A stretch of DNA of 14,326 nt. Origin: Leptolyngbyaceae cyanobacterium SM1_3_5. Lineage in GTDB: Bacteria > Cyanobacteriota > Cyanobacteriia > Elainellales > Elainellaceae. The stretch covers positions 1 through 14,326 of the forward strand of contig JAAUTJ010000050.1 in assembly GCA_012031475.1 (NCBI GenBank), written 5' to 3'. Shown in pieces: positions 7,807 through 14,326 of the stretch. Positions within the stretch are counted from its first letter, which is position 1. Each line of letters begins with the position of its first letter. Position numbers and translations under genes: made by a program. Below the pieces are notes generated by a model. It worked only from the letters and a program-made list of their open reading frames with translations. It did no database searches and was not told where the DNA came from.

Positions 7807-9983
7807 CTAAAAGGCTGCACTGACACCTAGCCGAAAACTACGACCCACTCCAGAATAACCAGGATACTGCTCAAATTGAACATCAAACAAATTATCTAAA
7901 TTGGCATTGAGAACAATTTCTTCATTTACGGGAACTCGAAGTCGCAGATCGATCGCCGTGAATCCAGAAAGCTCTTCGGTATTAGTGTTGTTGACAAAAA
8001 AGCTGCTGAGGTTGCGTAAAATAGCAGCGGCATAAAGGCCATTTGGTGTTTCATAAGTCAAACCGAAGTTGAGCTTATCAGCATCTCGAAAGCTAAGAAT
8101 ATTGCCTTCAATGTCTGGGTTACTATCTTCAGTGATGCGAGGATCGTTAAGTGTGTAGTTAGCAAAAGCGTAAAAGTTGGGGAAGAGTTCTACATTGAGA
8201 TCGGCTTCTAGGCCGATCGATCGCACCTGTCCAATATTTTCGTAGGTGCTAGGAGAACCGAAGCGAAAATTAATCAGATTGTTAATGCGATTGATAAATC
8301 CAGTGAGTCGAATCAAGCCAAAATCACCCAACTGCTGATCGATGCCAACATCAAAACTGTCTCCAGTTTCAGGTTCTAAATCAGGGTTGCCAACTACATT
8401 GAACGCTGCTAATCCTTCTAGATTAGAAATCAGCGGGGCGCGAAAACTGCGGGCATAGTTTGCTCGTAGCGCCGTGCTGGGACTGATTGCCCATCGTGCG
8501 CCAACGCTCGGAGAAGTAAACGACCCGTTGACCAAGCTGTTGAAATCTTGGCGGATTCCCACATTGGCACTCAAGCGAGAAGAAAAATTTACTTCATAAA
8601 GGGCAAACAAAGCTCCTTGTGAAATCTCGCCATCGTAGTTTACATTTGTTGCGTTTGTGCTGTAGCTGAAGGTAGTATTTTGTGCTTGCGTGTTGCGATA
8701 GTCTGCTCCGTAAGTGAGTGTTTGATTTGGAGCAAACTGCCAATCGTGCTGCACTTGAACACCGATCGATCTCCGCTCCACATCATCGCGTGTTCCAAAC
8801 GTAGCCGGATCGGGATTGTTAAAGTTATATTCCAGAAAATCCGCGAACAGGCGAGTGGTTAGCAGCGAATCATTCCCCTCACCCAGTTGCGATCGCACGT
8901 CAACCCTAGCAGCACTTCATCGGTATATTGTTCAGCCTCCGAAGTTAAAGTATTAAACTCGCCAATGCTGTTAGGAATCGGAATGCCGCCAGCAACGCCA
9001 AATAGTTTTGTGTTGTAGATCGCACTGAAGTTGAGCGTGTTGCGATCGCCCAATTGTCCCTCTAAAGTTAGGTTAGCATTGTTGTACAGCACTTCAGCAT
9101 TGCGACGAGTATCATCTAAATCAATGCGATCGATGCGAAACGGAAAGTCATTATCTGACTCAATTCGACTGAAACCCAATGCCCAACCGAAATCGCCGCT
9201 GCGTCCTCGCGTTTGAATTGCCTGTTCATTTAATCCGAAGCTGCCAACGGCTCCACGTACAACTGTTTCCGGCGTTTCAGAAGGCGATCGCGTAATAATA
9301 TTAATTACGCCACCGATCGCATCCGAACCGTAGAGCGTCGATCCACCTCCGGGCAATAGCTCGATTTGCTCCACATAATCTGTTGTGAGACTCGACAAAT
9401 CAAATCCACCAAAAAAGCCCACATCGTTAATTGGGCGACCGTCTAGTAAAATCAAAACCTGAGCAGAATTGCTGCCTCGAATAAACTGACTGCTGAGTGC
9501 GCCTAGCTGTCCTCCTGCTGTGCCGTCACTCAAAATTCCGGGTAGATAGCGCAACGCTTCTTGAACAGTTCTCGCGCCCTGCGCTTCAATCTGTTCGCGA
9601 TCGATCACATAAACCGGGCGAGTCGATTCTCGAACCGTTGCTTCTCTGCGAAATGGGCTGTAAACAGGCTGATCGAGAATTCTTCCCGTCACATTAATCC
9701 GAATTTCATCATTTTCTGCTGTTGACTCTGATGAATTTGGGTCAATCAATTGTGTCGTTAATTCCTCTGAAGGTGAAGTGATTTCGTTGCCTCTACGCTC
9801 CGCGATACCGTTCCGGGAGCGCTCCGCGATCGCCGCTTCGTCTACTCGTAAATCAGCGGCAGATTGAGAAACTGTAGGACTAGAGCGAACGACTGAGGCA
9901 AGCACAAGCAGAAAAGCGATCGTCGTAGTCGCACACGCGCAGGTTTTGCGAAATTGAAACCCAATCGGGCAAGTTTGATTCAC
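7807..9983 (-). CDS. btuB: BtuB-type TonB-dependent cobalamin receptor, frame interrupted once
   Basis: Outer-membrane receptor for corrinoids. Assignment rests on the riboswitch upstream plus a BtuB-like plug: RPVYVIDREQIEAQGARTVQ, LRYLPGILSD, QVLILLDGRPIND, DLSSLTTDYVEQIELLPGG and STLYGSDAIGGVINIITRSP. A TonB-box-like DEIRINVTG precedes it, and the barrel ends in Phe. The first frame fails at LLGLTCDRNW near 8900, while the next frame continues as DVRSQLGEGNDSLL. One extra base in the CCC run at 8904-8906 (plus strand) gives LLGVDVRSQLGEG and about 725 residues. The start is uncertain: GTG 9983 puts about 7-10 residues before the basic and hydrophobic signal segment (FRKTCACATTTIAFLLVLAS); TTG 10040 would add 19 residues; neither has a good Shine-Dalgarno. 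An imperfect repeat is inserted in the linker before the plug (9796-9830). First gene of the B12 operon. Confidence 0.85.
9796..9830. repeat. Short palindromic/direct-repeat insert in the btuB linker
   Basis: CGCTCCGCGAT occurs at 9796-9806 and again at 9820-9830, 24 bases apart (8 codons), and the second copy overlaps the perfect palindrome GGAGCGCTCC at 9816-9825. On the coding strand this reads as IAERSRNGIAER, so IAER is repeated in a low-complexity linker between signal peptide and plug. The look is that of the small GC-rich palindromic repeats dispersed in filamentous cyanobacterial genomes. Confidence 0.5.
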
Positions 9984-10040
9984 AGTAGTTAGAAATAATG
10001 GGTGATTTGAAGCTACTGCAAAGGTGATGTTGAGTGCCAA

Positions 10041-10207
10041 AGTAATTTTTGCTGCTCAAAATTAGCGGCCTGAGAAATGCTGTGCTAGACAAGCAGAACC
10101 GAGCTAACCCTTTGGAAATGAAGCGATCGCACAATGCAAGATTCGCCTTGCCGAAGTGAGCAAAACGTTTGAATGCCAAGGGCAAGACAAATTCTTAATT
10201 TAGACGT
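10041..10207. other. Distal btuB leader, nothing certain
   Basis: This is the untranslated leader between the last hairpin and the btuB start. A 101-residue minus-strand frame through here (10185-9880) has no recognisable features and overlaps the btuB signal region in another frame, so I do not call it. Confidence 0.3.
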
Positions 10208-10252
10208 AAAAATCAGGCGATCGCTCTGATGCTCTCAAAAGGGAGCGATCGC
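10208..10252 (-). terminator. Hairpin with U-tract in the btuB leader, stem made of two HIP1 octamers
   Basis: Arms GCGATCGCTC (10217-10226) and GAGCGATCGC (10243-10252) are perfectly complementary over 10 bp with a 16-base loop. On the minus strand the stem is followed by CTGATTTTTA, so five U residues start 4 bases after it. This is a plausible intrinsic terminator, either part of the riboswitch output or a second stop. Its arms are HIP1 sites, which are common in this genome, so chance pairing is possible. Confidence 0.5.
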
Positions 10253-10300
10253 TTCATAATGTATGTCGATCGAGCCAGTATAAACTTGAACAAAGAACAA

Positions 10301-10329
10301 AGCAGTTTACCAAAAAGCTGTAAACTGCT
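10301..10329 (-). terminator. Perfect 10-bp hairpin 63 bases after the aptamer, likely riboswitch terminator
   Basis: Arms AGCAGTTTAC (10301-10310) and GTAAACTGCT (10320-10329) pair perfectly around a 9-base loop. On the minus strand the stem is followed by TTGTTCTTTGTT, a U-rich tail. Position directly downstream of the cobalamin aptamer and upstream of btuB makes it the best candidate for the expression platform, ending transcription when cobalamin is bound. Confidence 0.6.
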
Positions 10330-10392
10330 CAACCGCAAAAAGCTGAGTCGAAACACGATCTGTACCTCGCAGATACGATGATAAACAAATGA

Positions 10393-10538
10393 CATCGGCG
10401 GGCATTCTGACTCAGGGCAAGAGTGGCGTTCATAGCCTACTTGCTCAATACAGTTGCGGGACAGCGCTGGACTTTCACCAGACTTTCACCAGACTTTCCC
10501 CCTTGCGTTTGGTGGCTGTTCTCCACCAAAACCGAAGT
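10393..10538 (-). ncRNA. Cobalamin (AdoCbl-type) riboswitch controlling btuB, with an internal 11-base duplication
   Basis: The minus strand shows the conserved order of a B12 aptamer: a P2-like hairpin TTTGGTGG/CCACCAAA (arms 10523-10530 and 10508-10515), the AGGGGGAAAG core segment, GGTGAAAGTCCAGCGCTG, then GTCCCGCAACTG (10462-10451), and near the 3' end the B12 box GAGTCAGAATGCCCGCC (10413-10397). TCGG near the 5' end can pair with CCGA near the 3' end as part of P1. It lies just after a promoter and about 350 bases before btuB, on the same strand. The unit GTCTGGTGAAA is present twice in tandem, which duplicates the 5' strand and loop of P4. Confidence 0.9.
10471..10492. repeat. Tandem 11-bp duplication inside the riboswitch aptamer
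   Basis: ACTTTCACCAG (plus strand) occurs at 10471-10481 and exactly again at 10482-10492, followed by a partial third ACTTTC. The second copy has no counterpart in the canonical cobalamin aptamer, where one CTGG-loop-CCAG hairpin sits at this point. Confidence 0.85.
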
Positions 10539-10545
10539 GATCAAA

Positions 10546-10573
10546 ACTGTATCATGCTTTGTGTTTTTTGCAA
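10546..10573 (-). promoter_or_regulatory. Promoter for the riboswitch-btuB operon
   Basis: On the minus strand TTGCAA (10573-10568) and TACAGT (10551-10546) are 16 bases apart, with TGA just before the -10 giving an extended TGn element. The predicted start near 10539 is exactly at the 5' edge of the aptamer, which supports the call. Confidence 0.6.
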
Positions 10574-10592
10574 TAGCGTTGTTTTCAAAAGT

Positions 10593-10614
10593 TTCTGTTG
10601 AAGTAGCAACAGAA
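10593..10614 (-). terminator. Hairpin after the exporter, weak terminator candidate
   Basis: TTCTGTTG and CAACAGAA pair perfectly over 8 bp with a 6-base loop, about 50 bases past the exporter stop. The tail on the minus strand is ACTTTTG, a weak U-tract, so termination of the NRPS operon here is possible but unsure. It lies just upstream of the btuB promoter. Confidence 0.4.
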
Positions 10615-10663
10615 TTGCGCGATCGGCAATTAATGTAGGCAAGTATTGGTTGATCGATCCAGG

Positions 10664-11987
10664 TTAGGTGATCGCCCGCACCGAAGGCTTCATTGCCAGC
10701 AGTCCCAATACAACCAGCATCGTGCCACCTGCGCCAGCAAACAGCAGCAGCAAACTTTCCGCCGCAAGTAGACCCGCGAGCGCATAGGACAGCGGCGCAA
10801 TTCCCAAAGAAGACAGCATTGCAACACTCATTACACGACCTAAAATTTCAGGCGGTGTAATCGTTTGAATCCAGGTGGTCGCAACCACAATGAAGAAGCT
10901 GCTGCACCAACCCAAAACAGCGGTAATCAAACTGGCGATCGCCACCAGCGGCACAATGCTCAGCAACATCATCCCGACCGCTTGAATGCTGGCGAGACTC
11001 AACATCAGCACGCCCAATCTTGGTGGGCGCGGCAACCACTGAGGCGTGAAAGTTCCTAACAGCCCGCCTGCACCCCAAGCTGAAATTATAAAGCCCAAAG
11101 CCGCTGCATCGCCTGAAAAGCGAGTGTAAGTCAGAGCATTAATGCCTACCTGCAAAGGTCCAACAAACAGCAGGTTGAGCAGAGTTAATACAATTAGAAC
11201 GATTCGCAAAGGTCGATGATTCCAACAATAATTCAAGCCTTCAGAAATACCGAGCTTGAGACTTTTGATTTCTGTGTTTAAGGATTGATTCGGAGTGGAT
11301 TCGATCGCGGTATGGGCTGCACAAACCGGGCATCCTGCCGCTGTTAAAGCTGCATCCTCGATCGACTCAGGTGCTTGGATGGGCTGAGGACGGATCAGCA
11401 GCAGGGCAAGAGTTGAGATCACAAAACTCGTTGCGTCAACGGCAAAGGCAACGCCAACGCCGATCGCTGAAATCAGCACGCCTGCAAACGCAGGACCAAT
11501 TAAAGAAATAAGCTGCATTGCGCCTTGTCCTAACACATTGCTCGCAATCAACTGTTGTTCTGGAACTAGCGTTGGCACGATCGTTTCGGCTGCGGGACTA
11601 AAAAAGCCCTCGATGATGCCAAAGCTAATTGCTAACAGGTAAAGATGCCAAAGCTCAGTTTTTGAAAACCACCAGCAGCGCCAAAATCGCAGTTAATCCG
11701 CCTCGCAGTATGTTGGTTACAATCATGACAAGCTTAGGTGAAAATCGATCGCTCAGTGCGCCACCGAGCAGCATCAAAATGGCGCGGGGAACCGCCACGG
11801 CTGTCAACACGCCTCCCAAGTCTAAGGGTGATCCAGTAAGCTGAAGCGTAAGCCAGGGAAGCGCCACCAGGTAAAACTGATCGCCCAACAGTGAAATACC
11901 TTCACCAATAAACAGCAATCGAAAGTTGCGAATCTTGAGCGGTTGCCAGATCGAGGTTTTTTCGTTCTTTGAATTAATAGATTCCAT
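10664..11987 (-). CDS. MFS exporter (EntS-like MFS_3 family), likely siderophore efflux, frame interrupted once
   Basis: Inner-membrane proton-driven exporter with about 12 helices, 440 residues after repair. Features are the N-terminal LKIRNFRLLFIGEGISLLGD, MFS motif A GGALSDRFSPK (75-85), the second-half LVPEQQLIASNVLGQGAMQL, and paired six-helix halves. The central cytoplasmic loop carries CPVC at about 219-222. The frame from ATG 11987 stops after VVFKN at 11655. Removing one base from the TTTTT at 11659-11663 (plus strand) continues it as VVFKTELWHLYLLAISFG into the frame ending at 10664. This is the only break clearly cured by losing a base from a long run. The ATG lies 10 bases after the ligase stop with AGGAA before it, so it is the last gene of the NRPS operon; a longer minus-strand frame from 12140 only overlaps the ligase and is not used. 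Confidence 0.85.
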
Positions 11988-11997
11988 AACTTTCCTA

Positions 11998-13566
11998 TTA
12001 GTTAACCTGCCGTTGATAACCTTGCCAATACTTCTCTCGCAACCTGCCTTTTTGCACTTTGCCGCTAGGCGTTCTAGGAAGCAAATCGATGAATTCAACG
12101 CTTCTTGGCAGCTTGAAGTTCGCCAGCTTTCCGCGTCCAAAATTAATGATATCGAGGGCTGTTGCTTCTGCTCCAGGCTTCAGCACAATAAGCGCTTTGA
12201 CGGTTTCTCCCCACTGCGAATCGGGAACACCAATCACGGCAACTTCTGCGATCGCCGAATGCTGATACAGCACGTTCTCTACTTCAGCAGGGTAAATATT
12301 TTCGCTAGCATAGCAAATCATATCCTTGATGCGATCGCAAATATAAACATAGCCATCCTCATCTAGATAGCCCGCATCGCCTGTATGAATCCAGCCGTCA
12401 ATCAAAGTTTTTGCAGTGGCTTCCGGCAATTTCCAGTAGCCAATCATATTCGCTGGAGATCGAATGCAAATTTCGCCAATTTCGCCCTGCGGCACTTTTT
12501 GACTGTGAGAATTCACAACGGCAATTTCCACACCCGGAAATGGGCTGCCTGCTGCCTTAAGTCGATGCGGCATGGCGTGGTCTGTTGCGGTTAGCGTGAT
12601 CGCGCAATTTCCTGTCTCGGTCATACCGTAGATTTGAAAGAAGCCGCAGCCGAACAGTTCGATCGCCTGATTTAAGAGCGTTTCTGCAATTGGCGATCCA
12701 CCATAAACAACGGTGTCGAGTGAAGAAAAATCGGTGCTGCGGCAGCTTGGCTCCATCAGCATCGCCTGAATCATCGCGGGAACAACACAGGTTTTTGTAA
12801 TACGATGGTGAGCGATCGCCTTGAGCGCATCAGCCGGAATAAACGCTTCGAGCAAAACATTTTCGGCTCCAGCAATCAGGCCGCGAACTGCCCACCATAA
12901 GCCGCCAATGTGAAAGATCGGCAGCGTCAGTAAGCTTTTGTCCTGATCACTCCAGCCAATCCATTGCTTATTTTGTTTTGCGAATTCCTTGGCGATCGCA
13001 AAAAAGCTGTAGTGAGCAAGCTGAACGCCTTTTGGATGCCCGGTCGTGCCGCTGGTGTACATTTGCACGGCAATCATTTCAGGCTGAATTGTAATTTTTA
13101 AGGCTGTATCATTTTCCTGTAGAAGCGTTTCGTAATTCAACCAATTTTGAGATGAAGGCTGTAAGGTGATGATTGATTGAATCTGCTCTAGTTCCGGTGC
13201 GATCGATTCAACAACAGTACAAAACGGCTGATCGACAAATAGCAGTTCGACTTCTGCATCTTTGAGAATGTAGCAAATTTCTGGAGTAGCCAGCCGCCAA
13301 TTTACAGGCACAAACACGGCTCCAATTTTGGCACAGGCAAATAGGATTTCATAACTTTTCAACGAATCCTTTGCCCACACTGCAACTCGTGATCTCGCCT
13401 GAATATTTTTCTGCAATAGGGCGGCTGCTAAGCGATCGCTTTGCCGATCAAGCTGTTGATACGTGAGCGATCGACCTTGGAAAATCAGCGCCTTGCGATC
13501 GGGATAACGCTGCGCCTGCATGGTCACAAGATCAGCTAGAGTTTGAATCACGTCATCATAAATCAT
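11998..13566 (-). CDS. Free-standing AMP-forming acyl/aryl-CoA synthetase-type ligase in an NRPS operon
   Basis: Activates a carboxylic acid as acyl-AMP, then transfers it to CoA or a carrier protein. The protein is 522 residues and intact. ANL-family motifs are present: YTSGTTGHPKG (170-180), YGMTETG (313-319), GWIHTGDAGYLDEDG (391-405), hinge arginine in DRIKDM (411-416), NIYPAEVE (423-430), and the catalytic lysine in PRTPSGKVQK (K503). No carrier domain follows; the end is REKYWQGYQRQVN. The segment before NIYPAEVE reads CYASE where most relatives have SGGE. The ATG at 13566 overlaps the NRPS stop as ATGA, with GAGGA upstream, so the two are translationally coupled. It may load an acyl or aryl starter or supply a tailoring acyl group; the substrate cannot be read by eye. 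Overall it resembles FadD-like ligases more than amino-acid adenylation domains. Confidence 0.87.
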   Translation of the reverse strand: MIYDDVIQTLADLVTMQAQRYPDRKALIFQGRSLTYQQLDRQSDRLAAALLQKNIQARSRVAVWAKDSLKSYEILFACAKIGAVFVPVNWRLATPEICYILKDAEVELLFVDQPFCTVVESIAPELEQIQSIITLQPSSQNWLNYETLLQENDTALKITIQPEMIAVQMYTSGTTGHPKGVQLAHYSFFAIAKEFAKQNKQWIGWSDQDKSLLTLPIFHIGGLWWAVRGLIAGAENVLLEAFIPADALKAIAHHRITKTCVVPAMIQAMLMEPSCRSTDFSSLDTVVYGGSPIAETLLNQAIELFGCGFFQIYGMTETGNCAITLTATDHAMPHRLKAAGSPFPGVEIAVVNSHSQKVPQGEIGEICIRSPANMIGYWKLPEATAKTLIDGWIHTGDAGYLDEDGYVYICDRIKDMICYASENIYPAEVENVLYQHSAIAEVAVIGVPDSQWGETVKALIVLKPGAEATALDIINFGRGKLANFKLPRSVEFIDLLPRTPSGKVQKGRLREKYWQGYQRQVN

Positions 13567-14326
13567 GCGAGTTCCTCACAAGCTTGATGGCTTCTTACCA
13601 GCAGGGCTGAAAGCAGTTTTTTGGGATGAGTAACAAGCCGGTTTAAGATTTCTCGATAGCTAGAAAATAATCGATCGACGGTTTCTTCAGTGAAATATTC
13701 GACGCTATAATTAACGGTAATTCGGATTGTTTTAGAAAGATCAACATAAATCTCCAAAGGCGTGGTGTCGTCGTACAGTTCCGAAGGTAGATTCTCCCAT
13801 TGCGATCGCTTATCCTGAAGGTCAATGATTTCCCAGTTAGGCAGTTGCTCGAAGCTTTGAGCAGTTGAAGACATTGTAACGCTTGCCATTAAATCTAAGG
13901 TGCGGTAGCGTTTTGTCTGTTCAACAACTTGCTGCAAAGGAATGTCTTTATGCTCGATCGCTTCATTTACGGTATCTCGAAGCTGATGGATTAGATCCAA
14001 TCCAGTCTGAGCAGGCGAAAGGACAGATCGCAAAATCACATCATTGATAAAACAGCCCAGCATTTGCTCGGTTTCTGGTACTGTTCGATTGCCAATCGTT
14101 GTAATGATGATAATTTCGCGGCTGCTGGCTCCACTGAGATAGCACCATTTTGAGAGCTGCCAGAAGAACAACAAAGTTTGTGATCTTTTGCGATCGACTG
14201 AGAGATTCAACAGCAGCAGCGATCGATTCTGGAATCTCGCTAAAATAGTGTCCTGCCCGCTTAGATTGCAAAACAAATTCAAGTGTTTTGTGGTTGGGTT
14301 CTGGTGGTTCAACTTCAACCAGTTTA
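13563..14326 (-). CDS. Nonribosomal peptide synthetase, C-terminal part of a condensation domain, 5' end outside the window, frame interrupted once
   Basis: Catalyses amide or ester bond formation between carrier-bound intermediates. The frame open at the right edge begins KLVEVEPPEPNHKTLEFVLQ and continues through HYFSEIPESIAAAVESLSRS and LAALKMVLSQWSQQ. Homology then switches frame to REIIIITTIGNRTVPETEQM (motif C5), GCFINDVILRSVLS and EHKDIPLQQVVEQ (motif C6), ending with VTVNYSVEYFTEETVDRL and the stop at 13563. Removing one base from the GG at 14120-14121 (plus strand) gives QWSQQREIIIITTIGNR, matching the family spacing exactly. The HHxxxDG active site lies beyond the window. The chain stops after the condensation fold, with no adenylation or carrier domain on this polypeptide. 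First visible gene of the ligase-exporter operon. Confidence 0.83.
   Translation of the reverse strand, partial: NWLKLNHQNPTTKHLNLFCNLSGQDTILARFQNRSLLLLNLSVDRKRSQTLLFFWQLSKWCYLSGASSREIIIITTIGNRTVPETEQMLGCFINDVILRSVLSPAQTGLDLIHQLRDTVNEAIEHKDIPLQQVVEQTKRYRTLDLMASVTMSSTAQSFEQLPNWEIIDLQDKRSQWENLPSELYDDTTPLEIYVDLSKTIRITVNYSVEYFTEETVDRLFSSYREILNRLVTHPKKLLSALLVRSHQACEELA

Noticed and set aside
9880..10185. A 101-residue leader gene before btuB
   Set aside because: No ribosome site or recognisable features; it overlaps the btuB signal region in another frame.
10471..10498. Start of a CRISPR array or satellite
   Set aside because: The repeat is only 11 bases, with no spacers, and lies wholly within a riboswitch aptamer.
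1..14326. tRNA, rRNA, insertion sequences or attachment sites
   Set aside because: I saw no cloverleaf, rRNA core motif, transposase or terminal inverted repeats with target duplications.

Overview
The window comes from a cyanobacterium, most likely a filamentous one. The octamer GCGATCGC (HIP1) occurs about 25 times. The left edge carries a plastocyanin-substitute cytochrome c6, and one outer-membrane receptor has the AMIN domain that cyanobacteria often add to TonB-dependent receptors. Almost every gene concerns metal or cofactor acquisition.

Layout, left to right. (1) 1-265, minus: N-terminal part of petJ (cytochrome c6). (2) 590-3490, minus: an iron-complex-type ABC importer in the order lipoprotein binding protein, FecCD permease, ATPase, all translationally coupled. 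(3) 3677-6257, plus, divergent from the importer: an AMIN-TonB-dependent receptor, probably its outer-membrane partner. (4) 6304-10540, minus: a B12-regulated operon. A promoter (10546-10573) drives a cobalamin riboswitch (10393-10538), followed by two hairpins that could terminate transcription, a BtuB-type receptor, an unnamed cyanobacterial protein with a C-terminal thioredoxin-like [2Fe-2S] ferredoxin domain, and a small polytopic membrane protein. (5) 10664-14326, minus: a siderophore-like operon with the end of an NRPS condensation domain, a free-standing AMP-forming ligase and an MFS exporter, spaced by overlap or 10 bases.

The units fit one strategy: make and export a peptide-type metallophore (5), bring iron complexes back through a TonB receptor and ABC importer (2, 3), and import corrinoids through a separate B12-controlled unit (4). 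The substrates are inferred from family and context.

Six genes are split into two or three frames by eight single-base length differences: in the binding protein, both receptors, the 2Fe-2S protein, the exporter and the NRPS. Almost all lie in mononucleotide runs, and conserved protein sequence resumes at once in the new frame. No premature stop from a substitution is visible. I therefore treat these as single genes and suspect base-calling or assembly errors rather than gene decay, though this cannot be proved here. Each is annotated across its full extent with the break positions given.

The most unusual items are an 11-base tandem duplication inside the riboswitch aptamer, the three-gene corrinoid operon with its uncharacterised ferredoxin fusion and membrane protein, and an NRPS chain that ends in a condensation domain followed by a ligase with no carrier domain.
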